A stretch of DNA of 64,000 nt from Microvirga makkahensis (lineage in GTDB: Bacteria; Pseudomonadota; Alphaproteobacteria; Rhizobiales; Beijerinckiaceae): assembly GCF_009830105.1 (NCBI RefSeq), contig NZ_WURB01000007.1:186001-250000 (forward strand), in the 5' to 3' direction. Under the pieces are notes generated by a model. The model had not been told where the DNA came from. It made no database searches and saw only the letters and a program-made list of their open reading frames with translations. The translations under genes and the position numbers were made by a program. Shown piece after piece: positions 36,000-43,764 of this stretch (positions are counted from its first letter, which is position 1; every line of letters begins with the position of its first letter).

Positions 36000-37349
36000 C
36001 TAGGAAGCACGAGGCGGGGCGGCCTGGTCACCTTCCCCGTCACGGGGCGACTGCCAGCCCCGCACCAGGCCAGAGAACAGCCAGAGCGTCGCCCCCGCCG
36101 CAACTGCGGCCATCGCCCACCAGAGCGCGGTCGACAGCGCCGCGGCGTCGATCACCGGCCAGGGATGTTGCGTGAGCTCAGCGCCGCGCTCCGTCATCCA
36201 GTGCCAAGCCGTATGCGCCACCAGTGCTGACAGGAGAATCATGCCGATCCTTTCAGGCACCACATACCTGAACAGGAGATCAAGCGCCGGAACGGCCACC
36301 GCCAGCACAATCAGCTGGCCGACCTCCACACCGACATTAAACGCCAATAGCGAGGTGATCAGGTGGGAGCCGGCAAATTGCAGGCGTTCGCTCAGCAGGA
36401 ACGAGAAGGCGAAACCATGCACGAGACCAAAGGCGAAGGCGACGAACCAGCGCCTCTCGGTGCTGGGGCCGACGATGTTCTCCAGCGCCATATAGAGGAT
36501 CGAGACCGCAACAAGCGTCTCGATCAGTGGCGTGAACCACAAGGCGCTCGGCGCCAGGCCATAGGCTGAAGCAATCAGCGTGATCGAATGAGCGATCGTA
36601 AAGGCGGTCACCACGACGGCAAGTGGGCGGAAGCGTCGGAATGGGATGACCAAGGCGAGCAGGAAGAGAAGATGGTCGATGCCCTCCAGGATGTGGCGGA
36701 AGCCGTCCTCAGCGAAAAGCAGGAATGCCTGCAGCCAACTCGGATCGAGATGCACGATGCCGACATCGGCGTGAACGTCGAACACCCGCTCCGGGTTGCT
36801 AGGCGGCAGGAAGCGCATCATGACGTTGACCTGGAGCCCGAGACGGGTCAGTCCAGGCCGGATCGCGAAATCCGATCGGTCCGACTCGATCGCGTATTCA
36901 TAGGCGACGTCCAGCAGACCCTGCTTCCAGTAGATCTCCGTGTCAGTCGGCAGCGGACCGCTCCGGGTGTGGGCCAGCGCCTGGTCGTAGCTCGCAAAGG
37001 AGCGGTCGGAGGCCAGCGACACCCGCGCACCGACAAGCTGCGGCTTCGCCAGCAAGGTGCCGTTCTCATAGATCTCGACGAAATCGCGGATCCAGATCTG
37101 GGCGGCGTGCTGCAGCGGCGCGTTGATCCGCGACAAATCCAGGAATCCGTTGGGCTTTAGCGGCACGTCCACGTCGCGCAGCGAATCCATCGGTACCCGC
37201 ACCAGGAAGGTCAGTGTCTTGCCCTCCGGCTTCAGGAAGGCGAGAACCGTGACCTCGTTGGGCACCTCATGAGCCGCAGTGCGTACAGGCCCGCCGATCA
37301 ACACGGCGGCTGCGATGATGAACGCAAAGACGATCCGGAAGGGCGCCAT
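36000..37349 (-). CDS. HupE/UreJ family membrane protein
   Basis: A 449-residue protein. A signal-like N-terminal helix (FAFIIAAAVLIGG) leads into a periplasmic beta-rich half of about 200 residues. The C-terminal half holds about six helices with the HupE/UreJ pattern: FRHILEGIDHLLFLLALVIP, AFTIAHSITLIASAYG and FAFGLVHGFAFSFLL, with conserved His and Asp residues in membrane segments. HupE/UreJ proteins are linked to nickel or cobalt entry; this two-part form is common and uncharacterised. The ATG at 37349 gives a full signal region; the frame runs on to 37793 across the neighbouring gene, which I reject. It is divergent from the NHL gene. Confidence 0.82.
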   Translation of the reverse strand: MAPFRIVFAFIIAAAVLIGGPVRTAAHEVPNEVTVLAFLKPEGKTLTFLVRVPMDSLRDVDVPLKPNGFLDLSRINAPLQHAAQIWIRDFVEIYENGTLLAKPQLVGARVSLASDRSFASYDQALAHTRSGPLPTDTEIYWKQGLLDVAYEYAIESDRSDFAIRPGLTRLGLQVNVMMRFLPPSNPERVFDVHADVGIVHLDPSWLQAFLLFAEDGFRHILEGIDHLLFLLALVIPFRRFRPLAVVVTAFTIAHSITLIASAYGLAPSALWFTPLIETLVAVSILYMALENIVGPSTERRWFVAFAFGLVHGFAFSFLLSERLQFAGSHLITSLLAFNVGVEVGQLIVLAVAVPALDLLFRYVVPERIGMILLSALVAHTAWHWMTERGAELTQHPWPVIDAAALSTALWWAMAAVAAGATLWLFSGLVRGWQSPRDGEGDQAAPPRAS

Positions 37350-37452
37350 GATTCTCAATGGTTCTCGACAACAGAGTCCAGCTTGGCTACATTTCGATTC
37401 ATTGACAAGAGCGGCGCCAAGCTGCCCGGCAAAGGGGCCGGGAGGAAACAGA

Positions 37453-38793
37453 ATGAGACAGCTCTTCTGGAGTCGCAAGGCGTTTGTCGGCGTAAGTTTC
37501 CTGACGGTGATGGCAGCGCTCGGCGCGGGCCAACTCCTGTTGAGGAAGGCGATTGCGCAGAGCAAGGAGGCCCCGCGCTTCGAGGTCGACCCGTTCTGGC
37601 CAAAACCCATGCCCAACAATTGGGTGCTCGGCCAGACGATCGGCGTAGCGGTCGACTCGCGCGACCATATCTGGATCGTCCACCGTGGCTGGGATCCGGC
37701 CGCACTCGACAATACGGAACTGGCGGTTCCGATTTCCGGCAACCGCGCCGGGCAGCGTGTCGGAGAATGCTGCAATCCCTCACCACCGATCATGGAGTTC
37801 GATCAGGCGGGCAATCTGGTCAATGCGTGGGGCGGTCCCTCTCCGACTGGCGAATATGAGTGGCCGACATCGAACCACGGCATCGCGGTAGACGCGGACG
37901 GCTTCGTCTATATCGGCGGCAACGGCGCCGGCGATGCACACGTCCTGAAGTTCACCCGCGACGGCAAGTTCGTCGCCCAGTGGGGTCGGGCGAATGCCCG
38001 CCAGGTAAAGGCTGCGGCTATGGCCTCGGACCCGATGGCCGGATATGCTGGTGTGGCGCCGGGCGGTGGTGTTCCCGCCGCAGGAGCGGCGGCTCCTGCC
38101 GCCGCTCCTGCCACGCCAACCTATCAGGCCAACAGCCATGATCAGGAGAGTTTCGGCCGGGTCGCGAAGATCGACCTTGTTGAGGACGCTAACGAGGCCT
38201 ACCTCTCGGACGGCTATCTCAACCACCGTGTAGCCGTGGTCGACATGGATACAGGTAAGATCAAGCGCTACTGGGGTGCATACGGCAAGCCGCCGACCGA
38301 CGAGGTCCTGCCGCCCTACGATCCAGCGGCTCCAGTGGCCCAGCAGTTCCGGAATCCCGTCCACTGCTCCAATGTATCCAAGGACGGTTTCGTCTATGTC
38401 TGCGACCGCCCGAATGATCGTATCCAAATCTTCCGGACCGATGGGACCTTCGTCAAAGAAGTGTTCGTCGCCACGCAGACCCTGGCCGACGGCTCGGTGT
38501 GGGACATTGATTTCTCCCATGATCCCGAGCAGCGGTTCCTCTACGTCGCTGATGGCGTGAACGAGCATGTGCGCGTATTCAACCGCCAGACCATGGAGGA
38601 GCTCTACAATTTCGGCTATGGCGGCCGCCAGCCCGGCATGTTCCTCGGCGTGCACTCCATCGCTGTAGACTCCAAGGGGAACATCTACACAACTGAGACT
38701 TATACGGGTAAGCGCCTGCAGAAGTTCGTGAACAAGGGTATCGGTCCTGTCACAACGGTCAATGCAGCTATGCCTTGGCCGACGGCGCAGTAG
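37453..38793 (+). CDS. NHL-repeat six-bladed beta-propeller protein, exported
   Basis: A 446-residue protein. The ATG at 37453 has GGAGGAAA immediately upstream. The N-terminus is a signal or anchor helix (FVGVSFLTVMAALGAG). Propeller blades follow: GIAVDADGFVYIGGNGAGDA with HVLKFTRDGKFVAQWGR, then SKDGFVYVCDRPNDRIQIF, and VHSIAVDSKGNIYTTETYTG, spaced 40-60 residues apart. This matches NHL repeat proteins such as peptidyl-alpha-hydroxyglycine lyase-like propellers. A low-complexity loop rich in Ala, Pro and Gly (roughly residues 197-220) interrupts the blades. The catalytic role is unknown. It is divergent from the HupE/UreJ gene with 103 bases between them. Confidence 0.85.
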   Translation: MRQLFWSRKAFVGVSFLTVMAALGAGQLLLRKAIAQSKEAPRFEVDPFWPKPMPNNWVLGQTIGVAVDSRDHIWIVHRGWDPAALDNTELAVPISGNRAGQRVGECCNPSPPIMEFDQAGNLVNAWGGPSPTGEYEWPTSNHGIAVDADGFVYIGGNGAGDAHVLKFTRDGKFVAQWGRANARQVKAAAMASDPMAGYAGVAPGGGVPAAGAAAPAAAPATPTYQANSHDQESFGRVAKIDLVEDANEAYLSDGYLNHRVAVVDMDTGKIKRYWGAYGKPPTDEVLPPYDPAAPVAQQFRNPVHCSNVSKDGFVYVCDRPNDRIQIFRTDGTFVKEVFVATQTLADGSVWDIDFSHDPEQRFLYVADGVNEHVRVFNRQTMEELYNFGYGGRQPGMFLGVHSIAVDSKGNIYTTETYTGKRLQKFVNKGIGPVTTVNAAMPWPTAQ

Positions 38794-38813
38794 GTCGACT
38801 CGAATTCGCTTCG

Positions 38814-38840
38814 GCGCCGGCTCCTGATCGGGGCCGGTGC
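38814..38840 (+). terminator. Candidate hairpin after the NHL-repeat gene
   Basis: GCGCCGGC and GCCGGTGC pair over eight bases with one G-T, across an 11-base loop, about 20 bases after the stop codon. The T run after it is poor, so it is only a possible terminator. Confidence 0.35.
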
Positions 38841-38898
38841 TTGCACGATTGGTCTTTGCAGGTAGCTCCCTTGCACGATCTTGAGCGCTGACGTGGCG

Positions 38899-39076
38899 CC
38901 TTGGCTCTTGTCTCTGTCGGCCTCACTTCGGCGATGTTCGCGCGGCCGACCTCGAGGGTGGAGCAGGCAGCACTCATTGCGAACCGCCCTTGGGCCACGA
39001 CAGCGAGTGCAACAGCTGCTTTTTGGCCCGGTGGCGACCTCCAGGCCTCCTTGAGGATCTCCTCGGCTTCGAACCA
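38899..39076 (-). mobile_element. IS3-type transposase fragment
   Basis: A minus frame reads WFEAEEILKEAWRSPPGQKA then AVALAVVAQGRFAMSAACST and LEVGRANIAEVRP. This resembles the junction region of IS3-family transposases, where EILKEA ends the coiled region and a helix with L-x-V-x-R-x-N-I-A-E follows. Both flanks lose similarity. It is a short, inactive piece, and the match is pattern-based. The rest of 38841-39524 holds nothing else I can support. Confidence 0.45.
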
Positions 39077-39524
39077 GTTTCGGTCCGCTCCACATGGGCC
39101 AGGGGTGTCGCCGTGACACATACGACGGGGCCGTCATCCTCACTCTCATGGACCTTGAACGTGATCCAGCGCCCCCAAGCTCACCCTCATAGACCGCTTC
39201 CACTCGCCCATGCGCTCCTTCTGGATCATGACCACCGTGCTCCGGCATTGTAGCGCAACATGCCCTGCCTCTAGGAGCTGTACCATAGCGGAGGCGCTCC
39301 TCAGCTCCTGTGCTCTCCTTGTACCGGACCTCCGTAGCCTTCAGCCCCGTTCGGCCAGGCCCCGGTGAGGCTTTTTCATGGGCTTCATCCACATAGCGGC
39401 CTGCCAGTCCAAGCCAAAAATGCGGGACTCCCATTGATGCCGAAGGGCACGCGGGGTCGAAATCTGTTCCAAGCATCACCCCGATCGCCTCAACTCCGCG
39501 TACAGGTGGCTCATGAGAACCGTC

Positions 39525-39857
39525 TCAACCATTCCCACGTGGCTGTAGAAGGGTCGGAGCGATCTGGCTGCCGCGGAGAACCTCTGGCCCCTCCTCGCTG
39601 GCCGCCATGATGGGAACCGCAAAACCTTGAAGCAGAGGCAGCGTGATGATGCCCGCGACGATGGCAAGCACAGCAATGATGAACGCGACGCGCCTGTACA
39701 CTGCCCGTTTGCCATGTGAGGAGAGGCAACTTCTCGGGGGACTGAACAGAGCATTGTTATCATTCACTGCCATGAGCGGTCTCAGTTTCAGGTGAGCCAG
39801 CGGCAGGAGGCCGTGCGAGAACGCCTTGTTGGTACAAGCAGAAATCGTAACCCTCAT
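39525..39857 (-). CDS. Hypothetical small membrane protein
   Basis: A possible 110-residue protein with one clear hydrophobic helix, RVAFIIAVLAIVAGIITLPL, after a basic segment (HGKRAVYRR). A GGGAGG site eight bases upstream of the ATG at 39857 supports that start; a second ATG at 39773 would give an 82-residue form. The C-terminal 30 residues are polar. I do not recognise a family. It stands alone between the IS3-type debris and another unannotated stretch, so both a real inner-membrane protein and a chance frame are possible. Confidence 0.4.
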   Translation of the reverse strand: MRVTISACTNKAFSHGLLPLAHLKLRPLMAVNDNNALFSPPRSCLSSHGKRAVYRRVAFIIAVLAIVAGIITLPLLQGFAVPIMAASEEGPEVLRGSQIAPTLLQPRGNG

Positions 39858-40408
39858 TTGGTGGCCTCCCGTATGAGGTCTTTCGGTGAGTATACGTTCC
39901 CCGCTTGATTCAGGCTCTCGCCCGAAGGGGTAACTCCGCCGCTCCGAGGGGGTACAAGGTCCCAAGATGTTGGTGTCAGGTAAGCTGGAATGCGCGCTGA
40001 GTTCTCTCTCGGATCTCGTCGAGTTCATCCTGAAGGGAGTTGATCCGCCCTCCATCTCTTCGGAGGACGTGCACCCTGGCGTGATAGACAGGCGTCCATC
40101 CTCACCCCGGGTGTAGCGGGGGAGGATAATCTTCGCGCCTGCCGGGTTGTCCGGTGTTCCAGGCCGGATTCCGAGTTCCGAAGAGATGCATAGATGGATT
40201 CCCGTGTGAGAGTTAAGAGTGAGGTTGCATGCCGGGTTATCGCCTAACCGGCTTGCGACTCCGTTTGCCGGCGCTGAAGCATCAATGCAATCTCCGGCCT
40301 GTTCCCCAAGCCAGCGTGTGGCATCAGGCTTGCTGACGACATACTCGATCGCAGCCCAGGCGGGGTCCTCGAGTGACTCGTCCCTGAGCCGGGTGGAGCG
40401 CGGAATCT
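39858..40408. other. Stretch without a supported gene
   Basis: Only short frames are found. The first part is probably the promoter of the small membrane protein gene. The rest leads into the DUF72-like fragment. No repeats or RNA genes were recognised. Confidence 0.35.
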
Positions 40409-40507
40409 CTGGCAGCCATCGCGGAGGTGCTCACGAGGGATGCCGCATCGGGCGTCGAAACATGGTGCATCTTCGATAACACGGCAGCTATCGCCGCGAC
40501 GGGGATG
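40409..40507 (+). pseudogene. DUF72-like C-terminal fragment
   Basis: The frame reads LAAIAEVLTRDAASGVETWC then IFDNTAAIAATG. The last part resembles the C-terminal strand of DUF72 (YecE-like, TIM-barrel) proteins, which read W-x-IFDNTA-x-GAA. No other part of a DUF72 gene is visible, so this is a fragment and the assignment is weak. Confidence 0.35.
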
Positions 40508-40867
40508 CGCTCACCATCCGAAGTCTGGTACAAGCCTGACGCTATAGGCGGGAGATGGGTGCCGCGTTCAGCTTCGACGTTGACCCCCAGTTCTCGCGGC
40601 GCAGGAAATCGTCCCGGTCCGTGTCTCGGCCGCCTTGCGCATCGAGTCCTCCGTCACCCGGATTTCCCGTTCCTGAAGGCGTCCATGGCGGCCATCCTTG
40701 TGGCACGCCCGCTGGAAATGGTGATCTTCCTCCATCCCGCCTGTCAATCGGCAACGCGACCTCAGAAGTCGCGCTCGGGCCAAGTGCGATGCGGCTTGCG
40801 GCCCTGACTGCTGATCGGTCGAGAGGGTCAGCATGAGATCGTCGCAGCGTTGGGCTGTTCCGACAAG

Positions 40868-41140
40868 GTGGTGCACGAGCTGAGCCTGGCCGCGGCCGCC
40901 TATCTCGCTGCCCTGCCCAAGGGGCCAAACAATCATCACCTCTCTCGCCATCCCGAGGCGGCGATGGCCCGCCGCAACTGGGTCCTGAGCGGATGGCCGC
41001 CAACGGCTACATCGAGCAGAACGAAGCGTCAGTGGCCTTTCCGTCATCCGGCCGACCCTGATCGAGCCCATCCAGGACCGGCACGGCAAAACCATCTTCC
41101 GGCACAACCGGCGGGCCAGCCCCGGCTGCTCCGCCTCCCT
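40868..41140 (+). pseudogene. Penicillin-binding protein 1A remnant
   Basis: The frame reads VVHELSLAAAAYLAALPKGP then NNHHLSRHPEAAMARRNWVL, the end of the glycosyltransferase domain of PBP1A. After a frameshift the next frame gives RMAANGYIEQNEASVAFP, the following linker, and RPTLIEPIQDRHGKTIFRHN, the start of the OB-like region. At least two frame changes break it, and the transpeptidase part is replaced by an FtsI-like sequence. It is a dead fragment. Confidence 0.65.
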
Positions 41141-41161
41141 CCTGGCGCAGCCAGGGCGCTC

Positions 41162-41792
41162 CCGCTGGACACTGGGCGGTTCACGCTGCGCTCGACCTTC
41201 GTCAGCCGGCCGCTCACCATCGGCGGTGCCGCTATCGATGACTTCCGCGGCAAAAAACAGGTCCTGACGCTGCTCGAGAGCTTCCTCTGCTCGTCGAACA
41301 TCGCCATGGGCCGGATGGCACTGGCCATTGGCGCACCCGGATTCCAGCCATTCCTGCGGACGCTGGGCCAGTTCGGCAGGATCCTGACTGAGCTTGCCGA
41401 GAGTTCCACGCCCAACGTGCCGTCACGGTGGAGCGACGTCACGGCCGCCTTCGGACATGGTATTGGCCGGATCAGCCCGGCGGGCTGCGCGCTTGGGCCG
41501 ATCCGGATCGACGGCAAGACCGGCACCTCGGAAAAGGTCGTCAGCGACGCTACTCGAAGGAGAAGGTGATGACCTTCTTCGTCGGCGTCGCCCCATCGAT
41601 GCTCCGCGCTACCTGTTCCTGACGGTCCTTGACGAGCCGCGCGGCCTGCCGGAAACCTTCGGGTTCCGCACCTCCGGGTAGAATGCAGTGCCTGTGACGC
41701 AACGTGTCATGGGTGAGGCCCTGCCCCTGCTCGGCGTCCAGCCCTGGACGGACTCCGCGCAGTGGATCTCTTACGCTCAGATGGATTCCTGA
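41162..41792 (+). pseudogene. FtsI (PBP3-type) transpeptidase remnant
   Basis: Starting from LDTGRF and SRPLTIGGAAIDDFRGKKQ, the frame matches the penicillin-binding domain of FtsI. The S-x-N motif reads SSNIAMGRMALAIG and the K-T-G motif reads IDGKTGTSEKVV. Then frames change: MTFFVGVAP in one, DAPRYLFLTVLDEPRGLPET and FGFRTSG in another, an in-frame TAG where Trp is normal, then NAVPVTQRVMGEALPLLGVQ to a TGA at 41790-41792. The active-site STFK serine region is lost or altered. It lies directly after the PBP1A fragment. Confidence 0.72.
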
Positions 41793-41795
41793 CCG

Positions 41796-42443
41796 ATGTT
41801 CGACACGTTTGCCGCCCTACTCGACTGGTTCGGGATCATGGTCTTCGCGACGACCGGAGCGCTGGTCGCCTCGCGCAAGCAAATGGACCTCGTCGGCTTC
41901 GTGCTGCTCGGCACGGCGACCGGAATCGGTGGCGGAACGATCCGCGACACGCTCATCAACGCGCTTCCGGTATTCTGGGTGCGGGAGCCGGCGTACCTAA
42001 TCACCTGCGTTCTGGTCTCCTGCGCGGCATTCTTCCTCGCTCACATTCCGCAGTCGCGGCTCAAGCTCCTGCTGTGGTTCGATGCCGTCGGCATGGCCCT
42101 GTTCGCAGTGACCGGGGCCGAGCAGGCGCTGCTTGCCCAGGCGGCTCCCATTGTCGCCGTCGCGATGGGCGTGATCACAGCCACCTTCGGGGGCATCGTC
42201 AGGGATATTTTGGGTGGAGAAAGCCCGGTCATCCTCAGCCGCGAGATCTATGTGTCGGCGGCTTTGAGCGGGGCGGCGATCTTTGTCGCCATGGCGCTAG
42301 CCGGGATCGCGCGCGAGTACGCACTGGCCGGCGGCTTCCTGGTCGCCTTCGCGATCCGGGCGGCGGCCCTGCGGTGGGACTGGTCCCTGCCGCGGTATCG
42401 GCCGCGGCCCGGGCGCACGCGGGATGAGATCGATCTCCGTTGA
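41796..42443 (+). CDS. UPF0126 family membrane protein (TRIC-like channel)
   Basis: A 215-residue membrane protein with seven helices in two similar halves. The glycine-rich kinks GTATGIGGGTIRDTL and GVITATFGGIVRDILGGE occur once per half and are the family hallmark. Bacterial members are homologous to trimeric intracellular cation channels and also appear as YicG/YadS. They may pass potassium or small metabolites such as glycine. The ATG at 41796 lies four bases after the stop of the FtsI remnant. It has no intact same-strand partner. Confidence 0.85.
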   Translation: MFDTFAALLDWFGIMVFATTGALVASRKQMDLVGFVLLGTATGIGGGTIRDTLINALPVFWVREPAYLITCVLVSCAAFFLAHIPQSRLKLLLWFDAVGMALFAVTGAEQALLAQAAPIVAVAMGVITATFGGIVRDILGGESPVILSREIYVSAALSGAAIFVAMALAGIAREYALAGGFLVAFAIRAAALRWDWSLPRYRPRPGRTRDEIDLR

Positions 42444-43039
42444 TGGGCGCGTTCGGCGGGCAACATGTGCCCTTCCTGCAACAGGACTGCATCTTGTGGC
42501 TCGAATGGACAGCAAGGGGTGCGGGTCGCATCCAGGCTTCGCAGTTCCGCCGCGAACCGGCTTAGGTTCCGAACCGCTGCAAGCGGGAGAAAGCCAGCAT
42601 GCTGACCGCCGAAGGAGCAGCCGCCCCGGAAACTCCCAGGCCCCGAGAACCGCTTGCAAGTGCAACACTCTGAAAAGCGGAGCGTCCCACTCCCGCCCAC
42701 GGTGTAAGTCGCCGCCAATCAAGCCGGCTGCGAGGAAGCCCTCAGGCCAATGGCGGGGGCTCGCGCGCCATCCGCGTGCGGAGCCCTTTCGGAGCCTGAT
42801 CATGCCTTCCCTGTCTCATCCTCATGCGTACCGACGCCGGGCCATCCTGGTCTGCGCGCCCCTTGGCCAGCGGCACGCCCTGTAAGCCGGCGCAGACGGC
42901 AGGGACTGAGCTCCGCCTCCATCCGGCCTGCTCGCCGCTCCGGCTGCGGGTATCCGCACTCGTGAATCGCCGCGGCGTCCCATCACGGATCCGAGCCGCA
43001 CATCGGGCGGGTGCGGGCGCGCGGATGTCATCCACCCAT
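42444..43039. other. Stretch without a supported gene
   Basis: High-GC sequence with open frames on every strand but no motif I recognise. It lies between the UPF0126 gene and a glutathionyl-hydroquinone reductase fragment, and is probably decayed coding sequence. Confidence 0.35.
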
Positions 43040-43330
43040 CCCGCATCAAAGTGCAAATCGCCCTGATTTGCCCCTGGGGCATCGCGCACCCTGATCGCCC
43101 GCAAGCTCAAGGGCCTTGAGGAGGCGATCTCCGTTCCCCGGGTGGAGCCTGCTCTCACCAATCAGGGCTGGCGCTTCGGCGACCATCCTGAGTCGAACCG
43201 GCATGAACCCAATGGAGCCACCTATCTGCATGAGATCTACACCAAGGCGGACCCCGCCATCAGCGGCCGTGCCATGGTGCCGGTGCTGTGGGACAAGCAA
43301 CGGCAGACCATCACGAAGGTCCGCTCGTCG
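43040..43330 (+). pseudogene. Glutathionyl-hydroquinone reductase (YqjG/GST) remnant
   Basis: One frame gives KVQIALICPWG, with the active-site Cys-Pro-Trp. After a frameshift the next reads RTLIARKLKGLEEAISVPRV then EPALTNQGWRFGDHPESNR and ATYLHEIYTKADPAISGRA, MVPVLWDKQRQTIT. This is the N-terminal thioredoxin-like part of xenobiotic/hydroquinone GSTs (CPWAHRTLI...LHEIYT). Similarity ends near 43318 and the alpha-helical domain is absent. The gene is frameshifted and truncated. Confidence 0.7.
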
Positions 43331-43714
43331 AGCGTTTACAGAAACTGGATTTCCTTCCGAAACGCGCCAGATTCTGACCTTTCTGATCGATCAAGGACGT
43401 ATCTGATCTCCACGCTGAACCGATAGATTTACAGGCTATGTGCCACCCGTTCCGGTCCTTCGGCGCCATGCGTGTGCCGAACCGCCAGATGAAATTTTCC
43501 ATAGAGAGAGTACTCCCGAGCCGTGGAGCGGCTACCGTGAAGGCGGATGCGACACCCGCGATGGAGGGAGGCTCTCCCGTGGAATGGAAGCTCCTCGCGG
43601 CAGTATCGCCAGTGATGCCTGAGCGATGGTCGTTGAGTCAGCCGGAGGAGACCTGCGAAGACCTACATGAACACCTGAGAGGATTGGTATTGTCCTGTCA
43701 CCTCAAGAAGAAGC

Positions 43715-43742
43715 GCAGGCGCGGCGTGTGAGCCGCGCCTGC
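43715..43742 (-). terminator. Rho-independent terminator of the autotransporter gene
   Basis: GCAGGCGCGGC and GCCGCGCCTGC form a perfect 11-bp stem with a six-base loop, 23 bases past the autotransporter stop on the minus strand. The minus-strand bases after the stem are rich in T (GCTTCTTCTT). Confidence 0.75.
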
Positions 43743-43764
43743 AAAGAAGCAAAACTCTGCCTGC

